Source of the DNA: Pseudomonas putida
GTDB taxonomy: Bacteria > Pseudomonadota > Gammaproteobacteria > Pseudomonadales > Pseudomonadaceae
Direction: 5' to 3'
Length of the DNA stretch: 64,000 nucleotides
Assembly (NCBI RefSeq): GCF_005080685.1
Contig: NZ_CP039371.1
Coordinates: 3,162,001-3,226,000 of the forward strand
Shown: one piece after another, positions 47,397 to 54,687 of the stretch
Layout of the letters: every line of letters begins with the position of its first letter
How positions within the stretch are numbered: position 1 is the first letter of the stretch
Position numbers and translations under genes: made by a program
Notes under the pieces: model-generated
What the model was told of the DNA's origin: nothing
The model's input: only the letters and a program-made list of their open reading frames with translations
The model's database searches: none

Positions 47397-48253
47397 CCGC
47401 CTTTGCTCTGCTGTCGATTGCCCTGCACGCCAGTGCCAGCCTCGCCGACTGCACGCCGCGCAGCCTGCGCCTGGCGGTGATTCCGATCAAGAGCAGCGAG
47501 CAGATGATCGCCGAACACCAGCCCCTGCTCGAGCGCCTGAGCCAGGCTGCAGGGGTGCCGGTCGAACTGGTGATCGCTCCCTCCTACGAAAGCGTGGTGG
47601 ACGCCATCGTCTCGGGCGGCGCCGACCTCGCCCGCCTGGGCCCGGCCTCGTACATGCTGGCTCATCGGCGCGATCCCCGGATCGAGCCGTTCGCCACCTT
47701 CACCTTGAGTGCCGGCCCCTACACGCCCGCCGGCAACCACTACCAGGCCTTGCTGCTGACCCGCGCCGAAGGCCCGGACGACTATGCGGCCCTGCGCGAC
47801 AAGCGGGTGGCGTTGAGCGACCCGGCCAGCACCTCGGGCAGCCTGGTGCCGCAAGTGGAGTTCGCCGCCCAGGTCGGGGGCCCGCTATCGAGCTACTTTG
47901 GCGCCCTGGTCTATGCCGGCACCCACGACAAGGCGCTGGAAGCACTGCTGGCTGGCCGCGTCGACGCGGCATTCGTCGCCAGCGAGCGGGCCGACGCCTA
48001 CCTGGCCGATCACCACTTGCCGGCTGAGCGGTTCAAGGCGCTCTGGCGCTCGAAACCGATCTACTACGACCCTTATGTGTTCAGCGCGACACTGTGCCCG
48101 GCGCTGAAGCAACGATTGCGCAAGGCGATGCTGGATGACCCGCAGGCTCTCGCAGGCTTCGTCGCCTCGCAGGATGCCAGCGGCCTGGTACCGGTCAGCC
48201 AGGCCGAATACGCCCCGCTGGAGCGCCTGATGGACGCCTCGAACAGCCGCTGA
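47384..48253 (+). CDS. PhnD-like periplasmic binding protein, coupled to the GGDEF-EAL gene
   Basis: A 289-residue exported protein with a signal peptide (LTAFALLSIALHASA, likely cut before DCTPR). The mature protein fits the phosphate/phosphite/phosphonate ABC binding family: RLAVIPIKSSEQMI at the start, GGADLARLGPASYMLA in the first lobe, DKRVALSDPASTSGSLVP for anion binding, and GRVDAAFVASE near the second hinge. No ABC permease or ATPase gene is nearby. Instead it overlaps the GGDEF-EAL gene by 13 bp, with GAGGAA inside that gene as its ribosome binding site. This points to a sensing partner rather than a transport role. The ligand is unknown. Confidence 0.87.
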   Translation: MRVLTAFALLSIALHASASLADCTPRSLRLAVIPIKSSEQMIAEHQPLLERLSQAAGVPVELVIAPSYESVVDAIVSGGADLARLGPASYMLAHRRDPRIEPFATFTLSAGPYTPAGNHYQALLLTRAEGPDDYAALRDKRVALSDPASTSGSLVPQVEFAAQVGGPLSSYFGALVYAGTHDKALEALLAGRVDAAFVASERADAYLADHHLPAERFKALWRSKPIYYDPYVFSATLCPALKQRLRKAMLDDPQALAGFVASQDASGLVPVSQAEYAPLERLMDASNSR

Positions 48254-48270
48254 CCGGGCGCCCCGGTACT

Positions 48271-49410
48271 TCAGGCCTTGCGGGCGACCTGCCAGAGCCT
48301 GGCGATGTCACTGGCCCTGGCCTGCAACAGCGCGGCAGCATCGCCACAGGCCTGTTCCAGGCTCATCGGTCCACTGGCCAGGGCAAAAGCGGCATCGATG
48401 CCATGGGCATACAGCTGCTGGTAGCCTTCGCCCAGGGTGCCAGCCAGCACCACCACCGGCACGCCATGGCGCTTGGCGACCTTGGCCACGCCCATGGGGG
48501 TCTTGCCACGCAGGGTCTGGGCATCGAAGCGCCCTTCGCCCGTGATCACCAGGTCTGCGCCCCGTACCTGCGTGTCGAGGTCGGCCAGTTCCGCGACCAC
48601 CTCGACACCAGGACGGAACCGCGCGCCCATGAATGCCTTGGCGGCAAAGCCCATGCCACCGGCAGCACCGCAGCCTGGGGCATCGCGCAGATCTTCACCG
48701 AGCAGTTGCGCACAGTGGTCGGCGAAATGGCCCAGCGCCTGGTCCAGGGCCTGCACCTGCTCGGGGCTGGCGCCTTTCTGTGGGCCGAAGATCGCCGAGG
48801 CGCCATTGACGCCGCACAGGGGGTTGTCGACATCCGCAGCGACCTCGACGCAGACCTCGGCCAGGCGCGGGTCGAGGTCGCTGGCATCGATGCGCGCCAG
48901 GTCGGCCAGGGCCAGGCCGCCTTCCGCCAGGGCCTGGCCCTCGGCGTCGAACAGGCGCAGGCCCAACGCCCGCAGCATGCCGCTGCCGCCATCATTGGTG
49001 GCGCTGCCGCCGATGGCCAGGACGATACGCTGGGCCCCGGCGGCCAAAGCGGCGGCAATCAATTCGCCAGTGCCCCAGGTGCTGCTGCGGCAAGCGTCGC
49101 GTTGGCCCTGGGGCACCAGCTGGATACCGCTGGCCTGGGCCATCTCGATCACCGCGGTACGGCTGTCCGCCAGCCAGCCCCAGCCGGCCTCGACGCTCTG
49201 TCCCAGCGGGCCGCGCACCACCTGGCGACGCAGCTCGCCCTGGCTGGCGGCAACGATAGCGTCCAGTGTGCCTTCGCCGCCGTCCGCCATCGGGCACTCG
49301 ATCAGCTCGGCGCCCGGCCAGGCCTCGGCAAGGCCGTCGGCGATGGCTTGGGCCACGCCAGCGGCGTCCAGGCTGTCCTTGAACGAGTCGGGGGCGATGA
49401 CGATTTTCAT
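48271..49410 (-). CDS. garK: Glycerate 2-kinase (GarK/GlxK family)
   Basis: A 379-residue enzyme that phosphorylates D-glycerate with ATP to 2-phosphoglycerate, feeding glycerate from sugar diacids or glyoxylate into glycolysis. Recognisable blocks are MKIVIAPDSFKDSL at the N-terminus, CPMADGGEGTLDAI, the glycine-rich IGGSATNDGGSGML, GPQKGASPEQV, GCGAAGGMGFAAKAF and VITGEGRFDAQTLRGKTP, all matching E. coli GarK. Length is normal. It ends convergently with the PhnD-like gene (17-bp gap). It is separated from the CdaR-type regulator by a 930-bp repeat-filled gap but belongs to the same functional group. AGGAGAATCCCC precedes its ATG. Confidence 0.92.
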   Translation of the reverse strand: MKIVIAPDSFKDSLDAAGVAQAIADGLAEAWPGAELIECPMADGGEGTLDAIVAASQGELRRQVVRGPLGQSVEAGWGWLADSRTAVIEMAQASGIQLVPQGQRDACRSSTWGTGELIAAALAAGAQRIVLAIGGSATNDGGSGMLRALGLRLFDAEGQALAEGGLALADLARIDASDLDPRLAEVCVEVAADVDNPLCGVNGASAIFGPQKGASPEQVQALDQALGHFADHCAQLLGEDLRDAPGCGAAGGMGFAAKAFMGARFRPGVEVVAELADLDTQVRGADLVITGEGRFDAQTLRGKTPMGVAKVAKRHGVPVVVLAGTLGEGYQQLYAHGIDAAFALASGPMSLEQACGDAAALLQARASDIARLWQVARKA

Positions 49411-49535
49411 GGGGATTCTCCTGTCCAGATGATCGCATGCTGACAGCTGCGCTGCAGGCTAGCCTCGGTCGAATGCACAAAAGGCTGCGGTGCTTGTTTG
49501 GGCAAATGCATTTTTCAGGTTGTTCATGGATTAGT

Positions 49536-49569
49536 GGGGTTTGGGTTTGGGTTTGGGTTTGGGTTTGGG
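49536..49569 (+). repeat. (GGGTTT)n microsatellite with quadruplex potential
   Basis: Six G tracts separated by TTT (five GGGTTT units ending in GGG, the first tract having four G) lie between the glycerate kinase promoter region and a large inverted repeat. The spacing fits a parallel G-quadruplex, with one or two spare tracts. The number of units could vary by slippage. No reading frame needs it. Confidence 0.85.
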
Positions 49570-49597
49570 CGTTGGGATTGGGGGGCTGATCCGAGGG

Positions 49598-50249
49598 GTG
49601 TAGCGGCGCTACTGGCCCCTTCCGCCTTTACGGCGGGCTCCTTTGTTCTTGGACAAAGGAGCGCAAAACCGCTTGCTCCCACATACGGCCCCTACGCTGC
49701 GCTTCGGGGTTCCCTCGCTCCGGCGGCTTGCGGGCCCGCGCGGCCTACGACTTGCTGCGCAAGTCTACATCTCGCGCCTCCGGCTACGCCGGAGGGTGCT
49801 GCGCACCTGGCCCTCCAGCCGCCTACGCTCGGCCTCCTGAGGTCGCGGGTAGATCAAGATCAAGAGCCAGATCAAGAGCCAGAGCAACGGCAGGCGAATC
49901 GCTGCGCTCTCGCTTTTCCCTCTACCTATCGTTTTGTGTTGGAGCGGATAACGCGGTGTGTCTTTCGAAGATAACGCCCGTGCAGGCACCGCCGCTAACT
50001 TTGCGACGTCAGGAGGCCGAGCGTAGGCGCCTGTAGGGCCAGGTGCGCAGCACCCTTCGGCGTAGCCGAAGGCGCGAGATGTAGACTTGCGGAGCAAGTC
50101 GTAGGCCGCGCGGGCCCGGAAGGCGCCGTAGCGAGGGGACCCGTAGCGCAGCGGAGGGCCGGATGCAGGAGCAAGCGGTTTTGCGTCCCTTTTTCCAAGA
50201 AAAAAGGGACCCGCCGTAAAGGCGGAAGGGGCCAGTAGCGCCGCTACAC
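49598..50249. repeat. Large imperfect inverted repeat, two arms of about 248 bp
   Basis: The left arm (about 49598-49847) and the right arm (about 50003-50249) are inverted copies, roughly 85% alike by eye. Each begins at the outer side with TGTAGCGGCGCTACTGG and contains smaller hairpins such as CGCGCCTCCGGCTACGC. The spacer (49848-50002) has direct GATCAAGAGCCA repeats. Open frames in both arms translate to similar Arg/Ala-rich peptides and are probably not genes. No transposase or obvious target-site duplication is seen. It fills most of the 930-bp gap between garK and the CdaR-type gene, and may be a non-autonomous mobile or structural intergenic repeat. Confidence 0.8.
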
Positions 50250-50339
50250 ACATTGGATTAGCTCACGATCTAAATGCCAAGCCAAGCCAAGTCCCCGACA
50301 ATCCGTGAATAACCATTCCCCACCCCGTGCCAAGACGGA

Positions 50340-51437
50340 TCAGCCCGCCGGCAACAGTTGCAGGCCCAGGTAGAGGCTGAGCATGCCCTCCAGCCGCAGC
50401 GGATCGACCTCGCCCAGTTCGGCCACGCGCTCGAGCCGATAGCGCAGGCTGTTGCGGTGGATGCCCAAGGCATCGGCGCAGGCCTGGCTCTGACCATCGT
50501 GCGCACACCAGGCGCGCAGGGTCGGCAGCAACTGGCCGCTGCCATCCTTGGCGCGGATGCGCAGCAACGGCTCCAACAGTTCATCCAGTGCATCGTCGTT
50601 GCGATGGCGCCACAGCAACGCCGGCAAGCGGTAGCGGGCCAGGCTCAACAGACGTTCGTCAGGGAGCACCTCGCGGCCGTACGCCAGCAGGTCGCGCACC
50701 CGCCGATAGCCGCGACGCAACTGCTCCAGGCTCTGCGCCACGCTACCCAGGGCCAGGCGCTCGACCTCCCAGCCATGGCGCTGCAGGCGCTCGAACAAAC
50801 GGCTTTCATCCAGCGCCACGCTGGCGGGACGACACCACAGCAGCGACTCGCGCGATGGGCTGACGCACCAGCTTTCCGGGTAGCGGCTGAGCAGCCACGC
50901 CGAAAGCGCTTCGGCGGGCGGCCCGGCGCGCAGTTCGAACAGGCAGGGAACACGCGGCAATTGCGGCTTCAGGCCAAGCTGCTGGGCCTCGTCGAGCAGC
51001 CTTGGGGAGTCGCCGCTGCCACCCAGGAGCAAGGCCAGCAAGTCATCGCAACGCTGGCGCCGCCACTGCTGCTCCACCTGCAGGTGACGCTGGGCCAGCA
51101 GCATTTCTGCAGTCATGCGCACCAGTTCGCCATAGGTGCGCAGTTGCACGGGATCGCCCGTGAGCCCCAGCACCCCGATCAACCGGCCATCGAGCATCAA
51201 CGGCAAGTTGACCCCAGGCTGCACGCCCTTCAAGCACTTGGCGGCATCGGTGTCCAACTCGACGATACGACCATTGGCCAACACCAGTTGCGCCCCTTCA
51301 TGCCGGGTATTGATGCGCTCGCGCTCGCCACTGCCTAGAATCAAGCCCTGGCTGTCCATGACGTTGACGTTGCATGGCAGGATGGCCATGGCCCGATCAA
51401 CGATATCCTGCGCCAGGTCATGGTCCAGTTCGAACAT
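50340..51437 (-). CDS. cdaR: CdaR-type sugar-diacid regulator
   Basis: A 365-residue transcription regulator. The N-terminal sugar-diacid recognition domain begins FELDHDLAQDIVDRAM and includes VMDSQGLILGSG and PLMLDGRLIGVLGLTGDP. A middle linker region follows. The C-terminal PucR/CdaR helix-turn-helix reads LRAWCAHDGQSQACADAL then HRNSLRYRLERV. E. coli CdaR activates glucarate, galactarate and glycerate genes in response to these acids, and the neighbouring glycerate kinase and MFS carrier fit such a regulon. It is divergent from the carrier gene, with a TGTGC-AAAA-GCACA dyad in the shared promoter gap. Confidence 0.88.
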   Translation of the reverse strand: MFELDHDLAQDIVDRAMAILPCNVNVMDSQGLILGSGERERINTRHEGAQLVLANGRIVELDTDAAKCLKGVQPGVNLPLMLDGRLIGVLGLTGDPVQLRTYGELVRMTAEMLLAQRHLQVEQQWRRQRCDDLLALLLGGSGDSPRLLDEAQQLGLKPQLPRVPCLFELRAGPPAEALSAWLLSRYPESWCVSPSRESLLWCRPASVALDESRLFERLQRHGWEVERLALGSVAQSLEQLRRGYRRVRDLLAYGREVLPDERLLSLARYRLPALLWRHRNDDALDELLEPLLRIRAKDGSGQLLPTLRAWCAHDGQSQACADALGIHRNSLRYRLERVAELGEVDPLRLEGMLSLYLGLQLLPAG

Positions 51438-51496
51438 TCAGCGGATCCTTGAGAGGTTAGGTTTTGTGAGGTAGCACAGCATCGTAGCGCCTCGGC

Positions 51497-51510
51497 TGTG
51501 CAAAAGCACA
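51497..51510. promoter_or_regulatory. Candidate operator dyad between cdaR-type gene and MFS carrier gene
   Basis: TGTGCAAAAGCACA is a perfect 5-bp inverted repeat with a 4-bp centre, placed in the divergent promoter gap (51438-51600). A GCACAAA half-site also occurs upstream of garK near 49476. The pattern would suit autoregulation and carrier control by the CdaR-type protein. Assignment to CdaR rests on location only. Confidence 0.5.
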
Positions 51511-51600
51511 AAGACAGGCGCGTCGCACTCCCCGAGACTCGTCAGGGCGAGCGCCGGCACAGGCGACGCGGCGACAACCATAACAACAGAGATTTCGATC

Positions 51601-52929
51601 ATGGCACACAGCCCTGCCGCTGACCAAGGCAACGACACCACCCGCAACGCGCTGTATCGGCGCATTACCCTGCGGTTGATTCCGTTCATTTTCATCTGCT
51701 ACCTGTTCAACTACCTGGACCGCGTCAACGTGGGCTTCGCCAAGCTGCAGATGCTCGACGCACTGAAGTTCAGCGAAACCGTGTACGGCCTGGGTGCCGG
51801 CATCTTCTTCATCGGCTACGTGCTCTGTGGCCTGCCCAGCAACCTGGCGCTCAACCGCTTCGGGCCACGGCGCTGGATCGCCGCGATGATGATCGCCTGG
51901 GGCGCATTGTCGACCTGCCTTTTGTTCGTCACCACCCCCACCGAGTTCTACACCCTGCGCCTGCTCACCGGCGCCGCCGAAGCCGGTTTCTTCCCGGGCG
52001 TGGTGCTGTACCTCTCGCGCTGGTTCCCGGCAGACCGTCGTGGTCGCATCATGGCCTTGTTCATGTCGGCGATTCCGGTTTCGGGCCTGCTTGGCGGGCC
52101 GTTCTCCGGCTGGATCCTCGATCACTTCGCGGCGGGCCAGCACGGCCTGGCCGGCTGGCAATGGATGTTCCTGATCCAGGGCCTGCCAACCGTGGCCCTG
52201 GGCGTCCTGGCCATCGGCCTGCTCAGCGACGGCTACCAGAAGGCTGCCTGGCTGAGCCCGACCGAGCGCCAACTGATCGAAGCGGACCTCAACGCCGATG
52301 CCGCCAGCAAGCCCAACACCATGGGCGACGGTATCCTCGCCGTGCTGACCAACCCGCTGATCTGGACCTTCGGCTTCATCTACTTCTGCATCCAGAGTGG
52401 CGTGTACGCCATCAACTTCTGGCTGCCGTCGATCATCAAGAACATGGGCTTCGACAACCCGCTGCTGATCGGCTGGTTGAGCGCCATTCCGTACCTGCTG
52501 GCCGGTGTGTTCATGATCCTCTGCGGCCGCTCTGCCGACCTGCGCAACGAACGCCGTTGGCATTTGGTGGTACCGATGCTGATGGGCGCCATCGGCTTGC
52601 TGATCGCGGTCAACTTCGCCGGTAACCCACCGGTGGCCATCCTCGGCCTGTCGATCGCCACCATGGGCGCGCTGACCGGCCTGCCGATGTTCTGGCCGAT
52701 GCCGACCGCCCTGCTCAGCGCCGGCGCGGCCGTCGCGGGCCTTGCGATCATCAACTCGGTCGGGCAGATGGCCGGTTTCCTCAGCCCGTACCTGGTCGGC
52801 TTCATCAAGGACCAGACTGGCTCCACCGATGCCGCACTGTACTCGCTGGCAGGTCTGATCATCGTCGGTAGCCTGGTAGCCCTGCGCGTCACGCGCGCGG
52901 GCGCACTGAAAACCGCCCGGGCCAATTGA
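51601..52929 (+). CDS. MFS organic-acid carrier, anion:cation symporter (tartrate/glucarate-type)
   Basis: A 442-residue inner-membrane carrier with 12 predicted helices. The N-terminus YRRITLRLIPFIFICYLFNY, then LDRVNVGFAK in helix 1-2, and the RWFPADRRGRIMALF loop between helices 4 and 5 are marks of the anion:cation symporter branch of the major facilitator superfamily, which takes up tartrate, glucarate, phthalate and similar acids. The divergent CdaR-type regulator and nearby glycerate kinase point to a sugar diacid or glycerate-yielding acid as substrate. The ribosome binding site is weak (AGAGAT). A REP hairpin follows the stop and may end the transcript. Confidence 0.88.
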   Translation: MAHSPAADQGNDTTRNALYRRITLRLIPFIFICYLFNYLDRVNVGFAKLQMLDALKFSETVYGLGAGIFFIGYVLCGLPSNLALNRFGPRRWIAAMMIAWGALSTCLLFVTTPTEFYTLRLLTGAAEAGFFPGVVLYLSRWFPADRRGRIMALFMSAIPVSGLLGGPFSGWILDHFAAGQHGLAGWQWMFLIQGLPTVALGVLAIGLLSDGYQKAAWLSPTERQLIEADLNADAASKPNTMGDGILAVLTNPLIWTFGFIYFCIQSGVYAINFWLPSIIKNMGFDNPLLIGWLSAIPYLLAGVFMILCGRSADLRNERRWHLVVPMLMGAIGLLIAVNFAGNPPVAILGLSIATMGALTGLPMFWPMPTALLSAGAAVAGLAIINSVGQMAGFLSPYLVGFIKDQTGSTDAALYSLAGLIIVGSLVALRVTRAGALKTARAN

Positions 52930-52934
52930 CCCCC

Positions 52935-52988
52935 TCGCTCCTACAGGATCACCGCTAACCCTGTAGGAGCGGGCTTGCCCGCGAATAG
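52935..52988. repeat. REP hairpin after the MFS gene
   Basis: GCTCCTACAGG and CCTGTAGGAGC form a perfect 11-bp stem around a 12-nt centre, followed by GGGCTTGCCCGCGAATAG, the classic P. putida-type REP tail. It lies just after the carrier stop codon and could act as a transcript end or mRNA stabiliser. Confidence 0.85.
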
Positions 52989-53098
52989 TCCTTCCCAGAC
53001 CACCCGAAACCTGCAAATTCCCCTCCGATCGTCAGATCAACGCATCCCCTTCACCTCCCAGGCGTCAAATGGTTCCAAAGGCCCCTTTGGAGAAGCCC

Positions 53099-54616
53099 AT
53101 GACCCGCCATGCCGTGGCTACCCTCGACCAACTCGACAGCAAACGCCCCCTGCGCGTGCAGGCCGGTAACGAAGAAGTCGTCCTCGTCCACCAGGGCGAC
53201 CGGGTGCACGCCTACCAGGCCAACTGCCCGCACGCCGGCGCGCCCCTTGACGAAGGCGTGATCTGCAACGGCCTGATGGTCTGCCCGTGGCACAAAGCGG
53301 CTTTCGCCGCCGACTCAGGCACCGTCTGCGAACCCCCTGCCCTGGCCGATCTGCGGCGCTATCGCACTTGGGTCGAAAATGGCCAGGTCTGGGTCGACGA
53401 CCAGCCCTTGCCCACACCCACGACACCGCGCCACAGCGATGCCCGTCGCTTCGTGGTGATCGGCGCCGGCGCTGCGGGTTCGGCGGCGGTCGCCACCCTG
53501 CTGGACCATGGATTCAACGGCCACCTGCTGTGGCTCGACCAGGAGCGTCAGCCCGCCTATGACCGTACCTCGCTGAGCAAATTCGTCATCGCCGGGGAGA
53601 TGCCACCCGATGAGGTGCCCACGCTGCTTGAGGCCGACGTCCTGCGCCAGGGTCGGCTGGAGCGGCGCCAGGCCAAGGTGCGCGGGCTGGATGTGAAAAA
53701 GCGCAGCATCACCCTCGCCGACGGCCAGCGAATCGACTACGACGCGGCGTTGCTGGCCACCGGCGGCAAGCCTCGCCGCCCGGATATTGCCGGTGCCGAC
53801 CTTGCCGGCGTGCTGACCCTGCGCTCGCGCGAAGATGCCGAGCGCCTGCTCGATGCGGCCGAGCCCGGGCAACCGGTGGTGATCGTTGGCGACGGATTCA
53901 TTGGCCTGGAGGCCGCTGCGGCGCTTCACAAATATGGCTTGCAGGTACACGTGGTGAGCCGCCATGAGGTACCACTGGCCAAGCAACTGGGCGAACGGAT
54001 CGGTCGCAGCATCCGTCAGTTGCACGAGCGCAAGGGCGTGACGTTCCATGGCCCCACCGAAGTACTGCGTTTCGAGGGCCAGGGCCAGGTCGAGGCCGTG
54101 CAACTGGCCAATGGCGAGCGGCTGGCCACGCCATTGGTGTTACTGGGCACCGGGGTCAGCCCGGCGACCGCCTTCCTTCATGGGCTGGACCTGGCAAAGG
54201 ACCAGTCGGTGAAGGCCGACGCGCAGCTGCGCGTCGCCGATGGCCTGTGGGCCGCAGGCGACATTGCGACCTTCCCCCTGGCCGGTCGCCCGATACGCAT
54301 CGAACATTGGCGCCTGGCCCAGCAGCACGCCGTGATCGCCGCCGCCAACATGCTCGGCGAGCAGCGCCAGTACGACGACGTGCCGTTTTTCTGGACGTAT
54401 CAACATGGCCGTACTTATGAAGTGCTGGGCCATGCGCGGGACTGGGACCATATCGAGTTCGTCGGCGAGCCTGAACAAGGTGACTTCATTGCCTTGCAGT
54501 GCGTGGGCGATCAGGTCGAAGCGGTGATCGCCAAAGGTTATTCCGACGCCATGGCACAGTTGTCGCAGCGAATGAAACGCCCCCTGAGCCTGGCCGATGC
54601 CCTGGCATTGATCTGA
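53099..54616 (+). CDS. Rieske [2Fe-2S]-FAD/NAD(P)H oxidoreductase (AIF-like ferredoxin reductase fusion)
   Basis: A 505-residue cytoplasmic flavoprotein. The ATG at 53099 has TTGGAGAAG just upstream; an earlier in-frame ATG at 53069 has none. An N-terminal Rieske domain (about 1-105) carries CPHAG and CPWH, the two Cys/His pairs for a [2Fe-2S] cluster. Then come an FAD-binding GAGAAGSAAV, the YDRTSLSKF segment typical of ferredoxin reductases, an NAD-binding VVIVGDGFIGLEAAAAL, and the FAD-contact motif LWAAGDIATFP. Such fusions resemble eukaryotic AIFM3 and bacterial oxygenase reductases. No oxygenase is encoded nearby, so its electron acceptor is unknown. It precedes the AcoR-type activator on the same strand. 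Confidence 0.9.
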   Translation: MTRHAVATLDQLDSKRPLRVQAGNEEVVLVHQGDRVHAYQANCPHAGAPLDEGVICNGLMVCPWHKAAFAADSGTVCEPPALADLRRYRTWVENGQVWVDDQPLPTPTTPRHSDARRFVVIGAGAAGSAAVATLLDHGFNGHLLWLDQERQPAYDRTSLSKFVIAGEMPPDEVPTLLEADVLRQGRLERRQAKVRGLDVKKRSITLADGQRIDYDAALLATGGKPRRPDIAGADLAGVLTLRSREDAERLLDAAEPGQPVVIVGDGFIGLEAAAALHKYGLQVHVVSRHEVPLAKQLGERIGRSIRQLHERKGVTFHGPTEVLRFEGQGQVEAVQLANGERLATPLVLLGTGVSPATAFLHGLDLAKDQSVKADAQLRVADGLWAAGDIATFPLAGRPIRIEHWRLAQQHAVIAAANMLGEQRQYDDVPFFWTYQHGRTYEVLGHARDWDHIEFVGEPEQGDFIALQCVGDQVEAVIAKGYSDAMAQLSQRMKRPLSLADALALI

Positions 54617-54687
54617 CCTGCGACCAGGCTACCCAGGCAAAAACCAGCTATGGTTGGCACACCACAATAACAAGCCATGGACCGCTC

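Noticed and set aside
49498..50253. Open frames of 60-160 codons inside the large inverted repeat and GGGTTT array
   Set aside because: Similar peptides come from both arms because the DNA is duplicated. Composition is Arg/Ala/Pro-rich with no start signals, so they look like translated repeat DNA.
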